Origin: Bacillota bacterium
Lineage (GTDB): Bacteria; Bacillota; Clostridia; Lachnospirales; Bianqueaceae
DNA length: 64,000 nt
Direction: 5' to 3'
NCBI GenBank assembly: GCA_017441925.1
Contig: JAFRUE010000002.1
Coordinates: forward strand, 248,001-312,000
Shown: piece after piece, positions 23,990-32,233 of the stretch
How positions within the stretch are numbered: position 1 is the stretch's first letter
How the letters are laid out: every line of letters begins with the position of its first letter
The notes under the pieces: model-generated
Told to the model about the DNA's origin: nothing
Databases searched by the model: none
The model's input: the letters and a program-made list of their open reading frames with translations, nothing else
Translations under genes and position numbers: made by a program

Positions 23990-24331
23990 TTAATTGTCCC
24001 AGATGCCTTCCTTGACAAAAACAACCGAACACGGCGAGAAGGTCACCATAACGCTCTCCTGATTGAAGAACGCGCAGAGATCCTTCGCGACCTCCATAAC
24101 CGTCTCTTCCGGCGTATCCAGCAGGGTCAGGACCAGCGTCGTCTCTTCGACATAGTCCCCGTTCTCATGAAAGTAGCCTCCCTCGATCCTGTGCATGGAA
24201 AAAGCGAGCCGAAAACTGTGGCAGACGTTCTTCAAAATGGACATGTATTTCCCGGTATCGAATTTCTGGACACCGGTCTTGGAATCGTTCAGGCCGATAT
24301 AGATCGTCGACTGCGTCATCTGTGAACTCAT
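23990..24331 (-). CDS. Small protein of unknown function (DUF3574-like size)
   Basis: I do not recognise this 113-residue protein with certainty. It begins MSSQMTQSTIYIGLND with GAGG 8 bases upstream, and alternates predicted beta strands with one helix. Its plan, an opening YIGL strand, a central conserved basic/aromatic segment and a late VxVTFSPCSVVFV strand, recalls small alpha-beta ferredoxin-like proteins. It is in the grpB operon between GrpB and a hydrolase. It contains no membrane segment. Confidence 0.7.
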   Translation of the reverse strand: MSSQMTQSTIYIGLNDSKTGVQKFDTGKYMSILKNVCHSFRLAFSMHRIEGGYFHENGDYVEETTLVLTLLDTPEETVMEVAKDLCAFFNQESVMVTFSPCSVVFVKEGIWDN

Positions 24332-24385
24332 AAACATTTCCTCTCTTGCTGTAAAATTGGTTTGCGAGGCCGGCATGTCTCTGGC

Positions 24386-24901
24386 TTATTCCAGGCCGAT
24401 TTCCTGATAGATCCGCCTGATAAAAGGCGCCTTGTACTCTATATATCCGTCGATATCGTACGGGTACAGCGCTGCGCCTTCTTCCTTGATCCGGCTGTAC
24501 TCACGGACCGCCTCGGGATGCATACGCAGGTAATCCCTGAATGCGAGATGTCTCCTGAGCTCCGCGGAATCCTGGGAACAGACGTACAGGTGATGCCTCT
24601 GCAGATGCTCTTTACCGTCATAACGGAAAGCTTCCCGACCGGGAATGCCAAGATCACCCTCGTGCTGATAGCCGATCGCTTCCAGGGCGGCAGAAACTGT
24701 CTCAAATACAGAACTGTCCCTGATCACAACATCCAGATCTATAATGGGTTTTGCAGAGAGCCCCGGCACTGCCGTGCTGCCGACGTGCTCTATCCTGAGC
24801 GCCAGCTCCCCAAGCGCGTTCTCTATTTCCGCTTTGATTTCGGTAAAATGGTCCGCCCACGACTCGTCATAGGTCAAAACCACAACGTGTTTGGTTTTCA
24901 T
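24386..24901 (-). CDS. GrpB-family nucleotidyltransferase-fold protein
   Basis: The 171-residue protein shows the GrpB pattern: EHVGSTAVPGLSAKPIIDLDV (residues 38-58), the polymerase-beta-type nucleotidyltransferase core with paired aspartates, followed by HHLYVC and HLAFRDYLR. GrpB proteins are cytoplasmic, related to nucleotidyltransferases, and of uncertain substrate. It is the first gene of a four-gene operon, with GGGAGGTGA ideally placed. Confidence 0.93.
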   Translation of the reverse strand: MKTKHVVVLTYDESWADHFTEIKAEIENALGELALRIEHVGSTAVPGLSAKPIIDLDVVIRDSSVFETVSAALEAIGYQHEGDLGIPGREAFRYDGKEHLQRHHLYVCSQDSAELRRHLAFRDYLRMHPEAVREYSRIKEEGAALYPYDIDGYIEYKAPFIRRIYQEIGLE

Positions 24902-24943
24902 CCGGTTTCACCTCCCGGAAAAACTTTTTGTATCATCAAAATT

Positions 24944-24972
24944 ATTATACCGTCTGCCAAACTTTTTTTCAA
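24944..24972 (-). promoter_or_regulatory. Promoter of the grpB operon
   Basis: Reading minus, TTGAAA and a perfect TATAAT are separated by 17 bases, about 43 bases before the grpB start. The promoter abuts the end of the 72-bp repeat array, which is therefore upstream of it and not in the grpB leader. Confidence 0.8.
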
Positions 24973-24995
24973 GTTTATCCGCAGAACCCAACCAG

Positions 24996-25258
24996 GTGTA
25001 TCAGCTTTCTATAGTTTTCCGGAGTTTTTTCACTGGATGCTGACACATTTTCCGGAGGCTTTGTCAGATGTGTCAGCTTTCTGTACTTTTCCGAAGATTT
25101 TGCGCAGATTTCTGACACATTTTTTGGAGGCCTTGCCGAGTGTGTCAGCTTTCTGTAGTTTTCCGGAGTTTTTGCACGAGATGCTGACACACCTTTTTGG
25201 AGACCTCGCTAGGCGTATCAGCTTTCAATAGTTTTTCAAGGAATTTATATCAGCTCAG
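24996..25258. repeat. 72-bp tandem repeat array with alternating complementary 8-mers
   Basis: The TCAGCTTTC landmark recurs at 25001, 25073, 25145 and 25218, giving a period of 72, 72 and 73 bp with three full copies and one partial. TGTGTCAG (25069, 25141) alternates with its exact complement CTGACACA (25040, 25112, 25184), with internal gaps of exactly 21 and 35 bases. Each 8-mer can thus pair with either neighbour. The outer copies have drifted to GTATCAGC. In the gap from 24902 to 25320 there is otherwise only the grpB promoter and the sugar-operon terminator. A 71-codon GTG-initiated minus-strand frame spans the copies but has no proper ribosome site and loses phase in the fourth copy. 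Confidence 0.85.
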
Positions 25259-25269
25259 ACAGACAAAAC

Positions 25270-25294
25270 GGGCGTGACCCTAACGGCCACGCCC
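25270..25294 (-). terminator. Terminator of the starch/maltodextrin operon
   Basis: Reading minus, GGGCGTG and CACGCCC form a 7-bp G+C-rich stem with an 11-base loop, followed by GTTTTGTC. It lies about 27 bases after the final permease stop. Confidence 0.8.
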
Positions 25295-25320
25295 ATTTCA
25301 TATCCTTACATACTCTTGTG

Positions 25321-26256
25321 TTATCCTTTCACCGCGCCGGCCGTCACGCCTTCAACGTAGTAACGCTGCAGGAACATGAACAGTGTCACGATGGGGATGG
25401 CTACGATCACGCATCCGGCCGCGAACTGCGTAAACAGGTTCGTGTCGGGGTGTGTGCCGAACAGCATCGAATACAGTCCGACCGATACTGTCCAGTAGGC
25501 GGCGTTGTCCGCGCCGATGATGACTTTCGCGAAAATGAAGTCCATCCAGGGGCCGGTGAAGCTCATCAACGCCTGATAGATGATGATAGGCTTGGCCAGC
25601 GGAAGGATGATCCTCCGGAAGATCTTGAAGCTTGTGCAGCCGTCGAGCTTCGCGGACTCGACCAGCGCGTTGGGAATAACGTCGAAGAATCCCTTCGCGA
25701 TCTGGAATCCCAGCCCGGCGCCCGCGCTGTAAGCCAGGATCAGGCCGATCACGGAATACTCCGGATGACTCGGGTTGCCTGTCAGACCGATAGATTTAAG
25801 CAGAAAGTAAATCGCGATCATGCTCATGAATCCGGGGAACAGGCCGATGATCATGGAGATATTCATGAAAGGCTTGCGCATCCTGAATTTCAGTTTGGAC
25901 ATGCAGTAGGCTACGGACAGCACCAGGAAGGTGGAGATCACGCAGTCGATCACCGCGATGAGAAGCGTATTCAGGATCCATTTGAGGAACGCGTTCGGTA
26001 CGCCGTAATAAGTCGCGCCGAACAGATCCTTGAAATTCTTCAGGCCGTAGGCTTTGGGGAAGAAATTGCTCGTTACCCTTCCGATGAACGTCCCGTCCGG
26101 CTGGAATTCGCAGCGGAACGCGGACAGTACGATCCAGGCCAGCGGGATCAGCCAGACGATGCCCAGCACGATCAGGATCGTGTAGGTCACGCTCAGACTG
26201 ACGGCACGGTTCCTGGACTGGCTTCTGTATTTTTTCGGATGAACATTTGTACTCAT
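25321..26256 (-). CDS. ABC sugar permease, MalG-like
   Basis: The 311-residue inner-membrane protein has six hydrophobic helices and the binding-protein-dependent permease EAA loop (ALVESAKLDGCTSFKIFRRIILPLAKPI, around residue 200 onward). The C-terminal GAVKG ending is typical of MalG. It overlaps the malF-like gene by 4 bases. With MalF-like, MalE-like and the MsmK-type ATPase it would import maltodextrins released by the surface amylase and pullulanase. Confidence 0.95.
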   Translation of the reverse strand: MSTNVHPKKYRSQSRNRAVSLSVTYTILIVLGIVWLIPLAWIVLSAFRCEFQPDGTFIGRVTSNFFPKAYGLKNFKDLFGATYYGVPNAFLKWILNTLLIAVIDCVISTFLVLSVAYCMSKLKFRMRKPFMNISMIIGLFPGFMSMIAIYFLLKSIGLTGNPSHPEYSVIGLILAYSAGAGLGFQIAKGFFDVIPNALVESAKLDGCTSFKIFRRIILPLAKPIIIYQALMSFTGPWMDFIFAKVIIGADNAAYWTVSVGLYSMLFGTHPDTNLFTQFAAGCVIVAIPIVTLFMFLQRYYVEGVTAGAVKG

Positions 26257-27713
26257 TGGAAAGTGTCCTCCTCATTATAAGCCTTACTGCGCCGGTACGT
26301 CACCAGTGTGATGGTCGCGGTGATCAGGAAGGTGAAGATACCGATGACCGCGCCGGTGTTATAGGATCCCTGGTCGATCGTGACTTTGTACAGCCAGGTG
26401 ACCAGCAGGTCCGTACCGCCGGCCTGATATCCGGTATAGGCAGGTCCGCCGCCCGTCAGCAGGAAGATCGTGTTGAACGAGTTGATGTTCCCTATGAAGC
26501 TGGAGATCAAGTACGGTGTCGTGATAAAGAACACGTAAGGCATGGTGATCTTGAAGAACATTTTGGCAGTGGACGTGCCGTCTACACGGGCGGCCTCGTA
26601 CAGATCCGCCGGGATATTCATCAGGATACCCGAGGTCATCAGCATGGTATACGGGATACCGACCCACATGTTGACGATGATAACCATTACTTTGGCCAGG
26701 ATCTCGCTGTCGCCGTTATTCAGGCCAAGGAATCCGATCGGACTCTTGATCCACCCCCAGTTCATCAGCATTGCGTTCACAGGGCCATATTCGCCCAGAA
26801 GGTTGCGCACCGCCAGCAGTGAGATAAACTGCGGGATCGCGATGGTGAGGATGAAGATCGTACGGAAGAACTTCTTGCCCTTCAGGTCCTTCTTATTGAT
26901 CAGCAGGGCCAGAATAATGCCTCCGAAATAACAGGTAGTCGTGGCGAAGATCGCCCAGATAAAGGTCCACCCCAGTACCGGCATAAAGCGGTTCTTGATC
27001 TCAACGCCAAGCGAACCCTCACCGGTAAAGACCGCGCGGAAGTTCTGCAGTCCGTTCCAATGGAACAGATTCGTGCCCAGATTGTTCATGTCCTGATCGT
27101 TGTAGGTCGTAAAGGCCAGCGCGATCATGAAGATGGTAGGCAGGATGGTGAAGACCGTCGCCGCGATGCAGGTGGGCGTCAGCATGGTGATGTGGAACTT
27201 GCTGTCCAGCAGCTCTTTCAGGTCTTCCTTGAAAGTCGTCGGTTTCTTGCCGACTTTTCGGTCCATATCGGCTTTGAAAGAAGACTTGATGTTCATGTTC
27301 CAGACCATGAAATAGATGATGATCACCGCGATGGTTACAAAGCCGAACAGGATCATCAGCTTACAGTCGGAACCTGCTGTGAAATGACCCGTCACCGGAT
27401 CGAAATCGCCGCCCTCCGAAAGGTTCTTAAGAGGCAGATTCAGGAGGGCTTTATAGCCGTAAGGTGTACCATTGATGGACGGGCAGAAGATCATAAACCA
27501 CAGGATCGCCGCCTGCAGCAGCAGGAACAGGAATCCTTTGATGTACTGTTTATGATAGAAATTGCCCGCTCCGAAGATGAAATGCGAAAGCTTGGTTCCC
27601 AGAGAACCGTCGGCAAATCTTTTTCCGAACTCGGAGAAAGCTTTCCCCACCGGCTCCAGGAAACCCGGTAGATTCTTTTTGGTCTTCGAATCTATGGCTT
27701 TTCTGGAATCCAT
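26253..27713 (-). CDS. ABC sugar permease, MalF-like, with long N-terminal extension
   Basis: The 486-residue permease has the six-helix core in its second half with the EAA loop DLYEAARVDGTSTAKMFFKITMP split around residue 375. The first 190 residues add two more helices and a soluble segment, which is the enterobacterial MalF plan rather than the shorter form common in Gram-positive sugar transporters. This supports maltodextrin specificity. It overlaps the MalG gene by 4 bases and follows the binding-protein gene by 48 bases. Confidence 0.94.
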   Translation of the reverse strand: MDSRKAIDSKTKKNLPGFLEPVGKAFSEFGKRFADGSLGTKLSHFIFGAGNFYHKQYIKGFLFLLLQAAILWFMIFCPSINGTPYGYKALLNLPLKNLSEGGDFDPVTGHFTAGSDCKLMILFGFVTIAVIIIYFMVWNMNIKSSFKADMDRKVGKKPTTFKEDLKELLDSKFHITMLTPTCIAATVFTILPTIFMIALAFTTYNDQDMNNLGTNLFHWNGLQNFRAVFTGEGSLGVEIKNRFMPVLGWTFIWAIFATTTCYFGGIILALLINKKDLKGKKFFRTIFILTIAIPQFISLLAVRNLLGEYGPVNAMLMNWGWIKSPIGFLGLNNGDSEILAKVMVIIVNMWVGIPYTMLMTSGILMNIPADLYEAARVDGTSTAKMFFKITMPYVFFITTPYLISSFIGNINSFNTIFLLTGGGPAYTGYQAGGTDLLVTWLYKVTIDQGSYNTGAVIGIFTFLITATITLVTYRRSKAYNEEDTFQ

Positions 27714-27761
27714 AATATTCCTCCAATACTGTAGTTCAGTAACCGGACATTCCTGTTACGG

Positions 27762-29216
27762 TCAGGCTTTTTCCGGCAGGGAAGCAGGGAACTCCTTAGG
27801 CGCTACGCCGTGCATCCAGAGGTATTCGACCAGGTACAGACCCCGGCGGATGCCCTCAAGCGACTCGGTCTCGGAAAGGATCTGGTCTCCGGTGGTCGGA
27901 TAAGCGGTCTTATCGATCATCGCACGGAAGACAGCCGGACCGTTCTTGGAATAATAATAGGTGTTCAGCGTACCGGTGATAAACGGCTGCGGGATGCCCC
28001 ATTCGGACATGCTGACCTGCATAGCCGCCAGATTGTACTGGCTCTCGGTGACCTTGCCCTCATCGAAACACTGCTTGATGAAGCTCTCGGCGCCAAGATA
28101 AGCCGGTACGTTCATGCACTCCAGATAAGATCCGTTCTGGACTTCCTTACTGGAGAGGTAAAGGATCAGCTCCTGCTCCTTGGCATATTTCGCTGCCGCA
28201 GAGTACGCGTTGATCATGAAGCACTTGCAGTCCGCGAAAGTGCCGCCGCGGTATACGTCTCCGGCAGCTACACCGGACAGTCCGTCTACAGCTTCCGCCG
28301 TCAGCGTGAAGGTCGGGATCATCGTGATGCCCAGATTGGTCTCGCCCAGAGCGGACATTGCGGTATTGTAATGCCATGCGCCACCGATAACTGCCAGTAC
28401 GCCCTTGTTGTCCTTATCAAGATCAGCGTCCCAGCCGTCGGAAGAAGCCCACTTGAAGCCGTTCGGATCAGCAGCGTAAGCCTGCAGCCAGCGGATGATG
28501 GCAACGGTGTCATCGCCCTGGCAGTTGCTCTCGCCCTTGGCGCCGCCGGCGACCGGATCAGCGCCTTCGAAGATCTTAACAGTCGTGCTCTTATCGCTTA
28601 CCTTACGGGCAAGCAGCGCGAAGCACATGTTGTATCCGTCATCACCGGTAACGGTGATCGCCTTGGTGCCGGCCGCCTTGGCGGCTTCCTGCAGTCCCTC
28701 GAAGCTCTTGGCCTGCTCTTCCGTTACCAGAGCCTTGTTGTAGTACAGGAAAAGCGCCTGGGAAATATACGGTACACCGTACAGATACTGTTTGTCGTTC
28801 AGCGTTGAGTAAATGACTTTCTGATAGGACTCCGGATTGTCCGCCAGAACCTGCGCGATCAGCGCTTCATCGGTGATGGGCTTTGCACACTGTGTGGAAG
28901 CCAGTTTGCCGATATTGTCATGCGCGACGGTGTAGATATCCGCCGCTGCCGTCGGATCGTTGGTGATCGTACCGGCGACGGAGCCGGTATCCATTCCCTT
29001 GACTTCGATCTTATAGCCGAAATCGGAATGGGCAGCTATATATTCGTCACAGACTTTCTGATAATACTCAGCGGATTCCTCGCCAACCCAGACACGGATC
29101 ACTCCGTCGTCCTTGGCCTGTTTTCCGCCGTTTCCGCCATCGCTGCCTCCGCTGCAGCCTACGAGCATCGACGCGCTCATCGCAATGATCAGCAAAACCG
29201 CTATCAGCTTTTTCAT
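27762..29216 (-). CDS. Maltodextrin-type ABC substrate-binding lipoprotein
   Basis: This 484-residue protein has a signal peptide and lipobox LVGCSGG (Cys21), then a family 1 extracellular solute-binding fold: VWVGEESAEYYQKVCDEY near residue 45, a central GGAWHYN strand-loop and the C-terminal long helices. It is anchored at the outer face of the cytoplasmic membrane. Its placement directly before MalF/MalG-like permeases and downstream of amylase and pullulanase identifies malto-oligosaccharides as the likely ligand. It is longer than E. coli MalE by about 90 residues. Confidence 0.94.
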   Translation of the reverse strand: MKKLIAVLLIIAMSASMLVGCSGGSDGGNGGKQAKDDGVIRVWVGEESAEYYQKVCDEYIAAHSDFGYKIEVKGMDTGSVAGTITNDPTAAADIYTVAHDNIGKLASTQCAKPITDEALIAQVLADNPESYQKVIYSTLNDKQYLYGVPYISQALFLYYNKALVTEEQAKSFEGLQEAAKAAGTKAITVTGDDGYNMCFALLARKVSDKSTTVKIFEGADPVAGGAKGESNCQGDDTVAIIRWLQAYAADPNGFKWASSDGWDADLDKDNKGVLAVIGGAWHYNTAMSALGETNLGITMIPTFTLTAEAVDGLSGVAAGDVYRGGTFADCKCFMINAYSAAAKYAKEQELILYLSSKEVQNGSYLECMNVPAYLGAESFIKQCFDEGKVTESQYNLAAMQVSMSEWGIPQPFITGTLNTYYYSKNGPAVFRAMIDKTAYPTTGDQILSETESLEGIRRGLYLVEYLWMHGVAPKEFPASLPEKA

Positions 29217-29235
29217 GATTGTTATCCTCCTGCTG

Positions 29236-29883
29236 TTAATTAATTCCGTTATAGGATAGTTTTTCGATTATCATTATACCCGTTATCCCGTCGCAGACGG
29301 TCCGGTTGTTCCTGTTCAGAAGCATCTCTGAGAGCCGGATGACCGGCACCAGTATGAAAGTCCAGATACCTGTGAACAGATACAGCACCAGACTGTCGAT
29401 GATGAAGATGAACAGGAACCGGTACAGGATCTGATACCACTCTGCTCTCGCCTGCCGCCTCAGATGAAACGGCATGACGCCGGTCATGATCTTGCCCACC
29501 GTCGCCCGGTCCTTCCGCAAGAGCGGAATGGCCAGGAAAAGCACCAGCTCGGCCGCCAGGCAGCAGACAGCTTTCAGGATGTAGCTGTGCAGCGCCGCCG
29601 CGAACCGTTCACTGCGGTATTCCTCATTGCCGCTTAGCGCTTCCGAGATCCCGGCTGCATCGTTATTATACTGTGCGGAGGTCTCAGCCTCGATCGCCCT
29701 GAACCGTTCGTAGTGAGCGGTATAGGTACCGGCAAGCGGGGTGGTCATGATCCATGCCGTCAGCAGCATGAACAGCCCGAAGAGCAGCACCGTATCAAAT
29801 CCGTCCGCTATCAGACGTTTGGCAAGAAATGGTCTTGAATTGGGTTCGAGCTGAATCTCCCGCCCATTAACGCTTTTTGCCAT
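29236..29883 (-). CDS. RDD-family membrane protein
   Basis: The 215-residue protein has a short soluble start and the RDD signature FLAKRLIADGFD near residue 20, followed by three or four hydrophobic helices and the conserved GKIMTGV before the last pair. RDD proteins are small membrane proteins, some with proposed ion exchange roles. Its function in a sugar operon is unclear. It starts 2 bases after the ATPase stop and lies 19 bases before the binding-protein gene, so it is fully embedded in the operon. Confidence 0.85.
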   Translation of the reverse strand: MAKSVNGREIQLEPNSRPFLAKRLIADGFDTVLLFGLFMLLTAWIMTTPLAGTYTAHYERFRAIEAETSAQYNNDAAGISEALSGNEEYRSERFAAALHSYILKAVCCLAAELVLFLAIPLLRKDRATVGKIMTGVMPFHLRRQARAEWYQILYRFLFIFIIDSLVLYLFTGIWTFILVPVIRLSEMLLNRNNRTVCDGITGIMIIEKLSYNGIN

Positions 29884-29885
29884 CG

Positions 29886-31772
29886 TCAGCAGATCTTCAT
29901 ATCGATTCTGGTGGAGTAAACGGAGATATCCTGGCTGTCGAATGCCAGCCGGACCTTGTCGGCCTTGAAGCCGGGCTCGACCCGGATCAGGAATTCCTGT
30001 CCCGCCGCAGTCACTTTAGCGAAACGGATATTGCCGTAATCCAGATAATCCGTGACAGTGCCGGTAAGCCCTGCTTCTGCCTCGGAGACCAGGCGGACTT
30101 TGCCGCGGCTGATCTGATACCGGTAGGTATTCTTGTAGCAGTCATCGCCGTCGATGGAGTTGATCTTGTAGCCATGCTCAGGCGCGGTCTCAACGGTATA
30201 GTCACCGATATTGTAGAAGAAGTGAAGCACGCGGTCGCCTTTCTCCTTAACTTCGGTCTTGGAGAAAGTACCGGTAAGAGCGACCTCGTCCTCAACAGCC
30301 TTCAGAAGCTCTTCACCGTTCGCCCTGACACTGATCTTCTCATTCAGCAGAGAGAAACCGTAGCTGCCGCCTTCTTTGACGTCCTCGCCGACCAGCGCGA
30401 ACAGATAACTGTCGCCGTTCTCGAGATATGCAAGTCTCTGATCATCGACTTTCTCGATCTTGCGGACCGGAAGCGTGAAATCGTTTCCGGGTACGATCGC
30501 CTCAAGCGGAACATTGAGCTCCAGTTCTTTCGCTCCCGCAATTGCCTTCTTATAGGTCTCGGGCAGCGCGACCTCAGTGCCGAGGATCACCATCTTGTCG
30601 CCGTTGACCGCGGCAGCAAGCGTGTCATACGGCGGGATCTTGTTCATCAACGTGACTTCTGTCTTCGCGTCAAAGAAATGCACTTTGGCGGGGTTCGGCA
30701 TAGCGTAGACAACATCGTCCACAGCGATATCATCGCGGTCGATCACTTTGACGATAATACTGTTGCCTTCGTCCTTCATCGTGAATTCGCCGAGATGATC
30801 GCCCAGCTTGCCGTATACGATCGTCTCATTGCCCAGATGCTCAACGTTGGTAACGATGAACTTAAGACCGTCGCCTTCTTTTTCCAGCATGATGTGCTCG
30901 GGACGGATACCGAAGGATACCACCGTCTCGCCGTCCAGATAACTGGGATGGATCTTGGAAACGTTCTCGTAAGGAATCGTCACGGAGTCGCCGTTCATAA
31001 AGGTGACGCGCACAACGTCGCCCTCGCGTTTCAGCTTCACATCGAAGAAATTCATCTGCGGTGTGCCGATGAAGCCGGCCACGAACTTATTGTAGGGCTC
31101 GTTGTACAGGTTCATGGGCGTATCGATCTGCTGCACATATCCGAGCTTCATGACGACGATCCTGGTGCCCATGGTCATGGCTTCGACCTGATCATGCGTA
31201 ACGTAGATGAACGTTGTCTTAAGGCTCTTGTGCAGTGCCGTGATCTCGGTACGCATGGTCGCGCGGAGCTTAGCGTCCAGGTTGGACAGCGGCTCATCCA
31301 GAAGGAATACCTTGGGATCCCGCACCAGCGCGCGTCCCAGCGCTACACGCTGTCTCTGGCCGCCGCTCATTGCTTTGGGCTTGCGGTCGAGGTATTCCTC
31401 GATGTCAAGGATCTTGGCGGCTTTGAGCACCCGCTCCTTGATCTCTGCCTCGGGCATCTTGCGGTTTCTTAAGCCGAATGCCATGTTCTCGTACACGGTC
31501 ATGTGCGGATACAGGGCATAGCTCTGGAACACCATCGCGATATCGCGGTCCTTGGGTTCCATGTCGTTCACCAGGGTATCGCCGATGAACAGATCGCCCG
31601 CTGTGATCGTTTCCAGACCTGCGATCATACGCAGCGTCGTGGACTTACCACAGCCGGACGGTCCGACAAACACGATGAACTCGCGGTCAGCGATGTCGAT
31701 GGAAAAATCATTTACCGCTTTATGCCCATTCTCATAGACCTTGTAGATATGGGAAAGCTTTAGATTTGCCAT
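29886..31772 (-). CDS. msmK: MsmK/UgpC-type sugar ABC transporter ATPase with long C-terminal extension
   Basis: The N-terminal 240 residues are a canonical sugar-importer ATPase: Walker [10 protein letters not shown] (38-46), signature MSGGQRQR around residue 136, Walker [12 protein letters not shown], and the H-loop TFIYVTHDQ. Residues about 240-370 form the usual TOBE/MOP regulatory region. The family normally ends there (about 370 residues), but this protein continues to 628 with two further segments that look like extra MOP/TOBE-like beta barrels (VPLEAIVPG near 440; [12 protein letters not shown] near 560). I place the start at MANLKL, preceded by GGAGGGAG. It energises the adjacent MalF/G-like permeases and possibly other sugar importers. 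Confidence 0.93.
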   Translation of the reverse strand: MANLKLSHIYKVYENGHKAVNDFSIDIADREFIVFVGPSGCGKSTTLRMIAGLETITAGDLFIGDTLVNDMEPKDRDIAMVFQSYALYPHMTVYENMAFGLRNRKMPEAEIKERVLKAAKILDIEEYLDRKPKAMSGGQRQRVALGRALVRDPKVFLLDEPLSNLDAKLRATMRTEITALHKSLKTTFIYVTHDQVEAMTMGTRIVVMKLGYVQQIDTPMNLYNEPYNKFVAGFIGTPQMNFFDVKLKREGDVVRVTFMNGDSVTIPYENVSKIHPSYLDGETVVSFGIRPEHIMLEKEGDGLKFIVTNVEHLGNETIVYGKLGDHLGEFTMKDEGNSIIVKVIDRDDIAVDDVVYAMPNPAKVHFFDAKTEVTLMNKIPPYDTLAAAVNGDKMVILGTEVALPETYKKAIAGAKELELNVPLEAIVPGNDFTLPVRKIEKVDDQRLAYLENGDSYLFALVGEDVKEGGSYGFSLLNEKISVRANGEELLKAVEDEVALTGTFSKTEVKEKGDRVLHFFYNIGDYTVETAPEHGYKINSIDGDDCYKNTYRYQISRGKVRLVSEAEAGLTGTVTDYLDYGNIRFAKVTAAGQEFLIRVEPGFKADKVRLAFDSQDISVYSTRIDMKIC

Positions 31773-31821
31773 TTTCTCCCTCCATTTGTCTTTGTAGAGA
31801 TTTTTATAAGAACGGCGGCAG

Positions 31822-32232
31822 TTACTCGAATCGCACGCCGTTATTATCAAGTTCGTGCAGGATCCCGTCGATCCCGGTGAGCAATCCGTTAACGGTTCCG
31901 AGGAGATCCCCCTTTTTGCCATAGACGGAATAAACATTGTCCTTGCAGGTGACCTTGCCTATATCCGCAAGCGGAACAGCTTTTTTACGGAACAGATAGC
32001 TCATCGTGAGCACTCCGTCCCCGATGGCGGCATAATCGGTGACCATGGCGAAAAGCGTCACCGCAGCCGCAACCGCTACCACACTGAGCATAACCCCTGC
32101 GGCAATCGCAAGCGCCCCGCTGCCGAACATGAAGATTAGGACAGCAGCCGTCAGGCATCCGGCAAGAGCCGCTATCGTGAAATAAAACGGCTTGCTGTCG
32201 ACCTCGGTGCTGACCGTACCGTGCTTCAGCAT
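31822..32232 (-). CDS. Small membrane protein with PH-like C-terminal domain
   Basis: The 136-residue protein has two adjacent hydrophobic helices (about residues 17-65) separated by a tight turn, then a soluble C-terminal half with a strand pattern ([22 protein letters not shown]) like bacterial pleckstrin-homology domains. I do not recognise a named family. It lies 1 base after the pullulanase stop and 49 bases before the ATPase gene, so it is part of the starch operon. It may be a membrane accessory factor of the transporter or of lipoprotein display. Confidence 0.75.
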   Translation of the reverse strand: MLKHGTVSTEVDSKPFYFTIAALAGCLTAAVLIFMFGSGALAIAAGVMLSVVAVAAAVTLFAMVTDYAAIGDGVLTMSYLFRKKAVPLADIGKVTCKDNVYSVYGKKGDLLGTVNGLLTGIDGILHELDNNGVRFE

Positions 32233-32233
32233 C

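Noticed and set aside
24975-25190. 71-codon GTG-start open frame made of 24-residue repeats across the 72-bp array
   Set aside because: No ribosome site, the fourth copy is out of phase, the opposite strand is equally open, and the frame overlaps the grpB -35 box. Better explained by the repeat unit being a multiple of three.
24996-25258. CRISPR array
   Set aside because: The units are contiguous tandem copies that diverge across their whole length; there are no unique spacers, and no cas genes anywhere in the window.
25270-25294. Stem-loop as part of the 72-bp repeat
   Set aside because: Its sequence is unrelated to the repeat units and it has the G+C stem plus T-tract layout of a terminator for the sugar operon.
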